A DNA stretch of 64,000 nt, from the NCBI GenBank assembly GCA_963710315.1, contig CAVPZW010000007.1, positions 124,001 through 188,000 of the forward strand, written 5' to 3'. Position numbers and translations under genes: made by a program. The notes below the pieces were generated by a model. That model saw nothing but the letters and a program-made list of their open reading frames with translations. It had not been told where the DNA came from and ran no database searches. Positions 46,901 through 54,822 of this stretch are shown piece by piece (positions within the stretch are counted from its first letter, which is position 1; every line of letters begins with the position of its first letter). The DNA comes from Palsa-360 sp963710315 (lineage in GTDB: Bacteria > Acidobacteriota > Terriglobia > Acidiferrales > UBA7541).

Positions 46901-48371
46901 TCGCTCCGTGGCCACGGAACCCGGCGTGGTCAATTTTCTGATTGAATCGATGCCCACCAATCTGGATCCGCGGATTGGAAGCGATGGGCCGTCCGAGAGG
47001 ATCGGCAGCCTGATGTTCGACAGCTTGGTGGAACTTGACGCACAGAGAATCCCTCGCGGCGACCTGGCCGACAGATGGGAAATGCGCGATCCCCTCACAT
47101 ACGTATTTCACTTGCGACCAGGGGTGAAGTTCCAGGATGGACGCCTGCTCACGTCGGCGGACGTGAAGTACACGTTCGAATCGATCATGGACGGCAGCGT
47201 GCTGACGCCAAAGCGTGGCGCGCTGAGACTTGTGAAATCCATCGAAGCTCCCGACGCTGCCACGGTTATCTTTCATCTCAGCGAGCCGAGCGGCGGGTTC
47301 CTCTTGGAAATTTGCCGCCCTGCCTTCGGCGTGGTGCCCATGGGCGCGGGAAGCGAAGTGGCGGGACATCCGATTGGCACCGGCCCGTTTCGTTTTGTCA
47401 GCGCTCAGCAGGACGACAACATCGTGCTGGAGCGGAACGCCACCTACTTTCGAACTCCACCCATCATTCACGGAGTTCGATTCCGCGTGGTGCCTGAAGC
47501 CATTGTGCGCGCGCTGGAGTTGAGGAAAGGCACTGCCGATCTGGAAATGAGTTCTCTCAGTCCGGACATGATTCCTGTGCTGCGCGCGCAAGCGGGCCTG
47601 GATGTGACCGAGCAGCCTGGAACGAACTACGCCTATGTAGCATTCAATTTCGACGACCCGCTGTTGGCGCGGCGCGAAGTCCGCGAGGCTCTGGCTCACG
47701 CCACCAATCGCGAGGAGATCGTTCGGTATCTTTACAGAGGCCAGGCCAGGCTGGCGGACGGGCCGCTTCCCCCAAATAGCTGGGCGTACCAAGCCGATAT
47801 CGCGCATTTCGATTTCGATCCGCAAAGGGCCGAGCAGTTGCTCGATTCCGCGGGATACCCTCGGCGGGCGCAAGACAATGGAATGCGCCTGAAACTTACG
47901 CTCAAGACTTCGACCGAAGAAACAACGCGCTTGCTGGGCGCGGTGCTGAAGGAGCAGTGGCACAAGATAGGCGTGGATCTGGACCTGCAGTCGATGGAAC
48001 CGGCCACGCTGGCCTCGCAAATCAACAGCGGGAATTTTCAGCTCTACACACTGCGTTGGATCGGAGCCAACAACGATCCCGAATTTTACGAATTTGCTTT
48101 CAGCTCGAAGAGGATGCCGCCGATGGGCGGCAATCGCGGACACTATCGCAATGCGCAGGTCGATGCGCTGCTGGATCAGGCGCGCGTGGAGAGCGACCTG
48201 GAAAAGCGGCGTGAATTGTTTGGCAAGGTTCAGAAAATCGTGGCCGCGGATTTGCCATACTTCAGCCTGTGGTTCATGGACAACGTGAGCGTGCATCGCA
48301 AGAGGATTGTTGGCGTGCAGCTTTCTCCCAGCGGGGATTATGATTTCTTGCGGACGATTGAGGCGCGGTAG
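46821..48371 (+). CDS. ABC transporter substrate-binding lipoprotein (peptide/oligopeptide type)
   Basis: Periplasmic solute-binding protein of family 5, 516 residues. The start giving MLRAAFSFASFASFTSLFLLLSLSSC has a good lipoprotein signal with lipobox LSSC (Cys26). The mature part has FLIESMPTNLDPRIGSDGPSERIGSLMFDSLVELD, YVFHLRPGVKFQDGRLLTSADVKYTFE and NYAYVAFNFDDPLLARREVREALAHATNREEI, all characteristic. Ligand is probably a peptide; no permease or ATPase gene is nearby. The frame is open further upstream into anmK, but the lipobox fixes the start. Its stop TAG lies in a GTAG repeat foot. Confidence 0.9.
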   Translation: MLRAAFSFASFASFTSLFLLLSLSSCSRSVATEPGVVNFLIESMPTNLDPRIGSDGPSERIGSLMFDSLVELDAQRIPRGDLADRWEMRDPLTYVFHLRPGVKFQDGRLLTSADVKYTFESIMDGSVLTPKRGALRLVKSIEAPDAATVIFHLSEPSGGFLLEICRPAFGVVPMGAGSEVAGHPIGTGPFRFVSAQQDDNIVLERNATYFRTPPIIHGVRFRVVPEAIVRALELRKGTADLEMSSLSPDMIPVLRAQAGLDVTEQPGTNYAYVAFNFDDPLLARREVREALAHATNREEIVRYLYRGQARLADGPLPPNSWAYQADIAHFDFDPQRAEQLLDSAGYPRRAQDNGMRLKLTLKTSTEETTRLLGAVLKEQWHKIGVDLDLQSMEPATLASQINSGNFQLYTLRWIGANNDPEFYEFAFSSKRMPPMGGNRGHYRNAQVDALLDQARVESDLEKRRELFGKVQKIVAADLPYFSLWFMDNVSVHRKRIVGVQLSPSGDYDFLRTIEAR

Positions 48372-48446
48372 AAGTGGCTGCGGGCTTCAGCCTGCGGGGG
48401 TTGGACCTTGCAAGGACTAAACCCCGCAGGCTGAAGCCCGCGCTAC
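48368..48446. repeat. REPIN-like inverted pair at the lipoprotein gene stop
   Basis: Left arm GCGGGCTTCAGCCTGCGGGG, right arm CCCCGCAGGCTGAAGCCCGC then GCTAC, with spacer TTGGACCTTGCAAGGACTAA. The GTAG at the left edge contains the upstream stop codon. Near twin of 58529-58599, including the spacer. Confidence 0.85.
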
Positions 48447-48455
48447 GTAGAGCGC

Positions 48456-49106
48456 TTAAACTTCGCTGTCGTCTTCCAGGCAGGCGCGGATTTGCTCTTC
48501 GCTGACTACGCCTTCGCGCATGATTTCCCAATCGTTGCCGTCTAGCTTCACGATGGTGGAAGCCAGATTTCCCGGCGTCTCTCCCGCATCGATGATCAGC
48601 AGCAGGCGATCTCCCATTTGTTCCAGAAGATCCATGGCGTTTGCGCAGGCGGGCTGGCCGGAAAGATTTCCGCTGGTGCCGGTAATCGGACCTTTTACCA
48701 GATCGATGAGCGCATTGACGATTGCCGATTTGGGCCAGCGCACCGCGACATTTCCGGTGTGGGCCGTCACCTTCAGGGGAACGGCCGTGGAGGCCTCAAC
48801 CAGCAGGGTCAAAGGCCCGGGCCAGAATTTGGCGGCGAGTTTATGAAACGAATAGGGGACATCGCGCGATAGGGTCACACCTTGCGAAATGGTGTTGACT
48901 AGAAGCGGCAGCGCGCGGGTTTCGGGGCGTCCCTTAACGCGATAGAGCTGATCGACGGCCGCAAGATTGAAGGGGTCCGCGGCGATTCCATAAAAAGTAT
49001 CGGTGGGGACGGCGACCAATTCTCCACGGCGAATAAAATCGGCTGCGTAACGCAGCGCGGCTGGATCGGGATTTTCTGGGGATATCTTCAGCAGTTCAGC
49101 GGACAA
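48456..49106 (-). CDS. tsaC: L-threonylcarbamoyladenylate synthase
   Basis: Sua5/YrdC/YwlC-family enzyme making threonylcarbamoyl-AMP for the t6A37 tRNA modification. The 216 residues have ADFIRRGELVAVPTDTFYGIAADPFN, VKGRPETRALPLLV, KFWPGPLTLLVEAS, NVAVRWP and ITGTSGNLSGQPA, all typical of the YrdC domain. It is convergent with the lipoprotein gene and divergent from the methyltransferase gene. Confidence 0.94.
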   Translation of the reverse strand: MSAELLKISPENPDPAALRYAADFIRRGELVAVPTDTFYGIAADPFNLAAVDQLYRVKGRPETRALPLLVNTISQGVTLSRDVPYSFHKLAAKFWPGPLTLLVEASTAVPLKVTAHTGNVAVRWPKSAIVNALIDLVKGPITGTSGNLSGQPACANAMDLLEQMGDRLLLIIDAGETPGNLASTIVKLDGNDWEIMREGVVSEEQIRACLEDDSEV

Positions 49107-49286
49107 AGTAGCGACCCTCGTTATTCAAGACCAGAATATGGCAATCGACCGCAGAATAAAACTCAGTCGAGTGAAACTAACATAGACGCGTGAGCGGTTC
49201 AAGGCGCTGACTACTTGAATATGTCCCGCGGCGGCAGCGTCTGGGCTTGCTTTACCGTTCCGAGGGGGTTTGTTAGGCTGGTGTGC

Positions 49287-50189
49287 ATGGCGCATCCGGT
49301 CCGCACAAACGCGCGGGAAACGAATAGTGAAAAGGTTTCGCTGATTGCCAGCCGGGACAACCGCTGGCTCAAGCGATTCCGCGCCGCTCTGGCGGGCGAA
49401 CGCGGCGGCGACGGAATGGTGGGCGTCGAAGGAGTTCGCCTGGTGGAAGCGGCGCTGGGGTCGGGCCTGCCGGTGGAAGCGCTGCTGGTAAGCGAGTCGG
49501 GCGCGCGCCATCTTGCGCGCATGGCGCCTGTGCTGCCGCCGGATGTTCCCGCGCTTCGGACTTCGGACAAATTGTTTGCTAGCGTGGCCGATACGCGGAC
49601 GCCGCAGGGGATTGCCGCGCTGGTGCGGCCGCGCCAGGCGACGCTGGAACATCTTTTGCCGGGAACGGCGCTGCTGGCCGTGCTGGTGGGCGTGCAGGAT
49701 CCCGGAAACGTGGGGACGATTGTGCGCGCGGCGGAAGCCTTTGGAGCGACGGGGGCGGCGACGTGTCCGGCGGACGGAATTGGGACGGCAGATCCGTTCG
49801 GGCCTAAGGCGCTGCGCGCGTCGGCCGGATCTGCGCTGCGACTGCCGATTGTTCCTGGTATTTCGCCTGCCATCCTGCTCGCGCAATTGCGAATGGCTGA
49901 GGTGAAAGTGTATGCGGCTGTGGCGGCGGAAACTTATGATGGCGCTTCCCCTCTATTGCGACCGTGGGATATCGACTGGAAGATTCCCGCGGCCATCCTG
50001 ATCGGCAACGAAGGTTCAGGCCTGCCCGGCGAGATTGTGCGCGGGGCCGACGCGCGCGTTTATATTCCGCAAGCGGCGGCAGCAGACGCTGCGGTGGGAA
50101 TTGAATCTTTGAATGCGGCCATGGCCGCGAGCGTGCTGCTGTACGAAGCCATGCGGCAAAGAAAATCGGCGCGAGAAAAGCATTCATGA
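49287..50189 (+). CDS. TrmH/SpoU-family RNA 2'-O-methyltransferase
   Basis: SAM-dependent ribose methyltransferase of the knotted SPOUT class, 300 residues from the ATG giving MAHPVRTNARE. The N-terminal substrate-binding part is VSLIASRDNRWLKRFRAAL...GMVGVEGVRLVEAAL. The SpoU domain has LAVLVGVQDPGNVGTIVRAAEAFGATG, ILIGNEGSGLPGEI and IPQAAAADAAVGIESLNAAMAASVLLYEAMRQ, the three SpoU motifs. The target (probably a 23S rRNA nucleotide) is not determined. It overlaps rarA as ATGA. Confidence 0.9.
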   Translation: MAHPVRTNARETNSEKVSLIASRDNRWLKRFRAALAGERGGDGMVGVEGVRLVEAALGSGLPVEALLVSESGARHLARMAPVLPPDVPALRTSDKLFASVADTRTPQGIAALVRPRQATLEHLLPGTALLAVLVGVQDPGNVGTIVRAAEAFGATGAATCPADGIGTADPFGPKALRASAGSALRLPIVPGISPAILLAQLRMAEVKVYAAVAAETYDGASPLLRPWDIDWKIPAAILIGNEGSGLPGEIVRGADARVYIPQAAAADAAVGIESLNAAMAASVLLYEAMRQRKSAREKHS

Positions 50190-51529
50190 GCCTGTTCGCA
50201 AAACTCGAGCCTGAAGAAAACGCCGGGGCCGCCGGACAGCCGCTCGCGGAACGCATGCGCCCGCGCACGCTCGATGAATTCACGGGGCAGGAGGCGCTGC
50301 TTGGCCCGGGAAAACCGCTGCGCATACAGATTGAGCGCGACGAAATCGGCTCGATGATTCTTTGGGGGCCGCCGGGATGCGGAAAGACCACGCTGGCGCG
50401 GCTGATTGCGAGAATGACGCATTCCGAGTTCGTGGCGTTCAGCGCCGTGCTGACCGGGATCAAGGAAATCAAGGAAGTGATGGCCGCGGCCGAACACACG
50501 CGGCGCGCCGGGCGCAGGACCATCGTGTTCATCGACGAGGTGCACCGCTTCAACAAGGCGCAGCAGGATGCCTTTCTTCCACACGTGGAGGCGGGAAACA
50601 TTATTCTGATCGGCGCGACGACAGAAAATCCCTCGTTTGAAGTGATCGCGCCGCTGCTTTCCAGGACGCGCGTTTACGTTTTGCACGCGCTCAGCACCGA
50701 ACAGATCGAAACGCTCTTGCGGCGCGCGCTAGCCGACCCTGTGCGCGGCCTGGGAAACGAAAAGATTGCCATCGACGACGAAGCGATTCAGCACATTGCG
50801 CTGTTTTCGGGAGGCGATGGGCGCGCCGCGTACAACACGCTGGAAGCGGCCGCGCGCGCCGCGCAGCCCGACGCTTCGGGAACCCGCACCATCACAAAGG
50901 AATTGCTCTCCGAACTTTTGCAGCGCAAATTTCTGCTGTACGACAAATCGGGCGAGGAACACTACAACCTTATTTCCGCGCTGCACAAATCGGTGCGCAA
51001 TTCCGATCCCGACGCGACGCTCTATTGGCTGGTGCGCATGCTGGAATCGGGCGAAGACCCCATGTACATCGCGCGGCGCATGGTGCGCATGGCCAGCGAG
51101 GACATTGGCCTGGCGGAGCCGGGCGCGCTGGCCGTGACCATTGCGGCCATGCAGGCCGCGGATTTTGTGGGGCCTCCGGAGGGAAATCTGGCGCTGGCGC
51201 AGGCCGCCGTGTACCTTTCGCTCGCGCCGAAATCCAACGCGCTGTACACCGGATACGGATCGGTGACCAAGGATTTGCAGAGCACGCGCGCCGAGCCCGT
51301 GCCGCTGCACCTGCGCAACGCGCCCACCGGACTGATGAAAGACATCGGATATGGGAAGGGATACGAGTACGCGCACGACGTGGAAGACAAGGTGGCCGAC
51401 ATGACTTGCCTGCCGGAATCGCTGGCGGGGAAAAATTATTATCGCCCAACCGATCAGGGGTTTGAAGCGCGGCTGCGCCTGCGCATGGAAGAGATACGGA
51501 GGATTAAGGATCAGCGCAAGGCGAAGTGA
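50186..51529 (+). CDS. rarA: replication-associated recombination protein A (RarA/MgsA)
   Basis: AAA+ ATPase acting at stalled forks, relative of clamp loaders and eukaryotic WRNIP1. In 447 residues: PLAERMRPRTLDEFTGQEALLGPGKPLR, Walker A GPPGCGKTT (residues 61-69), Walker B IVFIDEVHRFNKAQQD, sensor GATTENPSFEVIAPLLSR, and the C-terminal tetramerisation domain with DPMYIARRMVRMASEDIGLAEP. Coupled to the methyltransferase gene by overlap. Followed by a REPIN-like pair. Confidence 0.96.
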   Translation: MSLFAKLEPEENAGAAGQPLAERMRPRTLDEFTGQEALLGPGKPLRIQIERDEIGSMILWGPPGCGKTTLARLIARMTHSEFVAFSAVLTGIKEIKEVMAAAEHTRRAGRRTIVFIDEVHRFNKAQQDAFLPHVEAGNIILIGATTENPSFEVIAPLLSRTRVYVLHALSTEQIETLLRRALADPVRGLGNEKIAIDDEAIQHIALFSGGDGRAAYNTLEAAARAAQPDASGTRTITKELLSELLQRKFLLYDKSGEEHYNLISALHKSVRNSDPDATLYWLVRMLESGEDPMYIARRMVRMASEDIGLAEPGALAVTIAAMQAADFVGPPEGNLALAQAAVYLSLAPKSNALYTGYGSVTKDLQSTRAEPVPLHLRNAPTGLMKDIGYGKGYEYAHDVEDKVADMTCLPESLAGKNYYRPTDQGFEARLRLRMEEIRRIKDQRKAK

Positions 51530-51558
51530 GAATTGACGGGCAGCAGATTTGGATTTGA

Positions 51559-51641
51559 GTATGACAGGCTTCAGCCTGTCTGGTTTTGATTTTTGTGGGG
51601 CTGGAAGAAGTCAAAAGAAGACAGGCTGAAGCCTGTCCTAC
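51559..51641. repeat. REPIN-like inverted pair supplying a stop codon
   Basis: Left arm GACAGGCTTCAGCCTGTC (7-bp stem, TTCA loop), right arm GACAGGCTGAAGCCTGTC followed by CTAC. The left foot is GTAT, the right foot is GTAG (as CTAC). The TAG in the right foot is the stop of the minus-strand CoA-binding gene. Confidence 0.85.
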
Positions 51642-52054
51642 TTGTTCTTGTTGCGAATATAAATATCCTTGGCGATGCAGCGGTTCATTAGGACGAAAAT
51701 GCCGGCGCGGCGGGCGCGTTCCGCGGACGGCTGGTCTTCCACTCCCTCTTGCATCCAGATCGCGCGCGCACCGATGCGGATTGCCGCGTCAACGACTTCC
51801 GGCACGAATTCCGAGCGGCGAAAAATATCCACGATGTCGATTTTCCCGGGAATGTCTTCCAGGCGCGCGTAGGCTTTTTCGCCCAGCACTTCCGTTTCGT
51901 TCGGATTGACCGGGAAGATGCGGTAGCCAGATTCCTGCAACGTTTCCGACACGCCGAAACTTGCGCGATAGGGATTCGAGGAAAGCCCGACTACGGCTAT
52001 GTTTTTTGCCGTGGCGAGAATTTCGGTGACGGCATCGTATTCGGAAGTGGCCAT
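51638..52054 (-). CDS. CoA-binding domain protein (YccU-like)
   Basis: Small Rossmann-fold protein of 138 residues of the CoA_binding family. It has NIAVVGLSSNPYRASFGVSETLQESGYRIFPVNP, the nucleotide-binding start, then YARLEDIPGKIDIVDIFRRSEFVPEVV and IWMQEGVEDQPSAERARRAGIFVLMNRCIAKD, conserved in YccU-like proteins. Function is unknown; homologues bind CoA or nucleotides. The last codons encode NKNK and the stop TAG is provided by a REP foot. Confidence 0.88.
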   Translation of the reverse strand: MATSEYDAVTEILATAKNIAVVGLSSNPYRASFGVSETLQESGYRIFPVNPNETEVLGEKAYARLEDIPGKIDIVDIFRRSEFVPEVVDAAIRIGARAIWMQEGVEDQPSAERARRAGIFVLMNRCIAKDIYIRNKNK

Positions 52055-52062
52055 GGGAGCGC

Positions 52063-52095
52063 GTGATTCGTGAATCGTGATTTGTGATTCGTGAA
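52063..52095. repeat. GATTCGTGAATC repeat, copy 2
   Basis: GATTCGTGAATCGTGATTTG and a further GATTCGTGA between the CoA-binding gene and rluB. Same family as 14401-14432. Confidence 0.6.
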
Positions 52096-52152
52096 AAACA
52101 GGGCCGCAGCTGAAATTTGTGCGCGGCTATCCTTAGCGCATTTCGGCAGCGC

Positions 52153-53148
52153 TTATCGGTGTCTATTCGGGCGCCTGCCCTGGGTCATCGGCCGCCGGTT
52201 CTTGCTCATTGGCCGCTTGTTGTTGGACATCGGGCGCTTGCTACTGGTCATGGGCCGCTTGCCATTGGTTATTGGACGATTGCTACCAGTAACCGGCCGC
52301 GTGTTAGCGATTGCTGGCCGCTTCTCTCCGGTCTTTTTTTCTTCGTCCGTCTTTTTCCTGAATTTTTCCCGCCGAGGACGCCAGTCGCGCTTTGGCTTAA
52401 AACCTCTGGAAACCGGCTTGTTCTCGGTGAGCGCGCGATCAACGGCGCGGCCCAGCTTGGCCACTTCTTCGGCATCCAATTGGCGGTAGTGCCCTTCCTC
52501 CACGGTGTCAACGTCCAGCGAAGCCAGCTTCATGCGCTTGAATTTTTCGACGGGGTGGCCAATGGCCAGCAAGTTTTTACGCAGCACATCGCCGCGAACG
52601 CCGGTCATCTGCGCCTCGTACCAAGGATTGGGAGGATTTTTTCCGGCGGCATGCGTTCCGCGCAATGGAAATATCTTGCAGTTCACGGTGTGCGCAAGGC
52701 TTTTCAGTTGATCGTCGCTGATACGCCCCTTCACTTTGATCCAGTACGTCCGTGGCAGGGACGGCGCCGCTTTCAACATGCGGTTGGCGAAATCGCCATC
52801 GTTGGTCAGAAATACCGCGCCGCTGGCGGCATAATCCAGGCGCCCAACGGGAAAAACACGTTCCGACATTCCCATCAAAAAATTGCGCAGCGTGCGGCGG
52901 CCTTCCGGGTCGGCCAGCGTAGCTACCACCTCGGGCGGTTTGTGCATCAGGAGATACACATGCGTATCGGAAAGCTTTGCTACACGGCCGGCGGCCTCGA
53001 CACGGTCGCGCACAGGATCGGCCTTCGCGCCGAGTTCGGTGACCACTACTCCGTTGACCAGAACTTGCCCGCTGCGGATCAAATCCTCCGCGTGGCGCCG
53101 CGACGCAATGCCTGCGCGGGAAATTATTTTCTGTAGACGCTCTTGCAT
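52153..53148 (-). CDS. 23S rRNA pseudouridine synthase RluB-like, with repeat tail
   Basis: RsuA/RluB-family pseudouridine synthase of 331 residues. The N-terminal S4 domain is MQERLQKIISRAGIASRRHAEDLIRSGQVLVNG. The catalytic motif FPVGRLDYAASGAVFLTNDGDF holds the catalytic Asp105. The region from about residue 240 is a basic extension, ending in seven 7-residue repeats of the RPMTxxK type. The tail is encoded by imperfect 21-nt DNA repeats. It lies 4 nt downstream of scpB, the usual scpA-scpB-rlu arrangement. Confidence 0.92.
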   Translation of the reverse strand: MQERLQKIISRAGIASRRHAEDLIRSGQVLVNGVVVTELGAKADPVRDRVEAAGRVAKLSDTHVYLLMHKPPEVVATLADPEGRRTLRNFLMGMSERVFPVGRLDYAASGAVFLTNDGDFANRMLKAAPSLPRTYWIKVKGRISDDQLKSLAHTVNCKIFPLRGTHAAGKNPPNPWYEAQMTGVRGDVLRKNLLAIGHPVEKFKRMKLASLDVDTVEEGHYRQLDAEEVAKLGRAVDRALTENKPVSRGFKPKRDWRPRREKFRKKTDEEKKTGEKRPAIANTRPVTGSNRPITNGKRPMTSSKRPMSNNKRPMSKNRRPMTQGRRPNRHR

Positions 53149-53152
53149 TTTT

Positions 53153-54014
53153 TTAGGAAGCGCTTTCTGCCCTGGCTTTTTCGGAGTGCTCCGCTACGGG
53201 TTGAGCGGCTTCCGGCATTTCTTGCAACTCTTGCATGGGCAGCTCTTGCGTGGGCGTCTCGGACACGACATCCACTTCCATGATTTCGCTTACGGAGAAC
53301 GTCTCGCCTTCCGCGGCGCTCTCGCCTGCCACGGGCGATTCCACTGTATCGGCCGATTCGCTGACCGCCGTCGTCTCGCTAAAATCCGACGTCTCAGGCG
53401 CGGCGGCATCGGAGGCGTTCATCGCTTCCATGTCCTCCGGCTCGATCAGAGCGATGCCTTCGTCGGAGCCCAGCGCGGCGCGCGCCAGCTGTTCAAATTC
53501 TTTCAGGCTTGGCAGTTCTCCCAGATCGGAGAGGCCGAAGCGCATCAAAAATTCCTTCGATGTGCGGTACATGATGGGTCGGCCCATGACGGCTTTGCGT
53601 CCCGCGGTCATGATCAGGCGCTTTTCCAGCAGCGTTTTGATTACGCCGGAAACGTTTACGCCGCGAATTTCCTGAATTTCCGGGCCGCGTTGCGGGCTGC
53701 CTGTAGGCAATTACCGCCAGCGTTTCGAGAGCGGGCATGGTCAGGCGCAGCGGCGGGCGCAGGCTCTTGATGAACCGGCGCACCACTTCGTGGTGCTGCG
53801 GCTTGGTGTAAAACTTGTAGCCGCCGGCCACCGCGCGGATTTCGATGCCGCGATCCTCGGCGGCGTAGGCGGCTATCATTTCGTCGAGCGCCGCGCTCAC
53901 TACGGCTTTTTCTTCGCCAACCGCCTTGGCGATCTGGTCCAGCGTGGCAGGCTCATCGGCTGCATAAATAATTGCTTCGAGCGCGCCCTTCAGTTCCGTG
54001 GGATTCATTGTCAT
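53153..54014 (-). CDS. scpB: segregation and condensation protein B, frameshifted
   Basis: Condensin (SMC-ScpAB) kleisin-associated winged-helix protein. The first winged helix is LKGALEAIIYAADEPATLDQIAKAVG, followed by GGYKFYTKPQHHEVVRRFI and PALETLAVIAYRQP. After a frame change near 53700 the second winged helix continues RGPEIQEIRGVNVSGVIKTLLEKRLI and GRPIMYRTSKEFLMRFGL. A long C-terminal tail rich in Glu, Ser and Ala (about 90 residues) is added. The start is one of two nearby ATGs; the upstream one is used here. Confidence 0.92.
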
Positions 54015-54058
54015 TGATATTGTTCGTCGATTCCCCTGAGAGTGGTTCCACCGGGGCG

Positions 54059-54820
54059 TCACGTGCGACGAATGGATTCACCGCCGGCAAAGACTACGTC
54101 GAACATTTTATGCTTTCGCAGCCAAATCTTCGAGAACATTTCCTGCTGCACCAGGACGATGGCCTGCAGGCGCATAAGTTCCAGGACAGCCAGCAGCGAG
54201 ACGATCATGGCGTGGCGCGACGGGCAGGACTCGAAGAAGGCGATCAGGTCGATGCCCTCTTCGACTGTCATCAGCTGCTGGCGCAGCAAATCCATCATCT
54301 GCGCGACGGTGAATTGCTCGTGGTGCAGCTCGATCTTCACCACTTCCTTGCGGCGCTCCAGCACTTTCTGAAACACTTTTACCAGGTCCACCAGTGAAAC
54401 GATCAGTTCGCCTTCCGATTCTTCGCCCTCGTACAGGGAGAGGTCCGGCTTGGACCAGACGTGCTCTTCGATTTGCTGGCGCTGATGGAGCAACTGCGCG
54501 GCGCTCTTGAATTTTTCGTGCTCGACCAGGCGATGCACGAGGTCCGCGCGCGGGTCTTCCTGCTCCTCGGGACCGGCCAGCGGATCTGCCGGAAGGAGCA
54601 TTTTCGATTTGATATAGATGAGCGTGGCGGCCATGTAGATGAAGTCGGCCGAGATGTCCATGTCCAGCTGTTCGAGCTTGTGCAGATATTCCAGATACTG
54701 GCCGGTGATCGTGGCGATGGGGATGTTGTGGATGTCGATTTCCTGCTTCTTGATCAGGTCGAGCAGCAGATCGAGCGGGCCGTCGTAGGCTTCCAGATGA
54801 ATTTTGTAGGGTGACGCCAT
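54059..54820 (-). CDS. scpA: segregation and condensation protein A
   Basis: Kleisin subunit of bacterial condensin, 253 residues. The N-terminal KIHLEAYDGPLDLLLDLIKKQEIDIHNIPIATITGQYLEYL and DISADFIYMAATLIYIKSKMLLP are diagnostic. The C-terminal part VIVSLLAVLELMRLQ-type segment (IVSLLAVLELMRLQAIVLVQQEMFSKIWL) binds the SMC head. It starts 2 nt after the trpS stop and precedes scpB by about 45 nt. Confidence 0.96.
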   Translation of the reverse strand: MASPYKIHLEAYDGPLDLLLDLIKKQEIDIHNIPIATITGQYLEYLHKLEQLDMDISADFIYMAATLIYIKSKMLLPADPLAGPEEQEDPRADLVHRLVEHEKFKSAAQLLHQRQQIEEHVWSKPDLSLYEGEESEGELIVSLVDLVKVFQKVLERRKEVVKIELHHEQFTVAQMMDLLRQQLMTVEEGIDLIAFFESCPSRHAMIVSLLAVLELMRLQAIVLVQQEMFSKIWLRKHKMFDVVFAGGESIRRT

Positions 54821-54822
54821 GT

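Noticed and set aside
52153..52330. CRISPR-like 21-nt repeats
   Set aside because: The repeats are in frame, have no unique spacers and encode the RluB tail.
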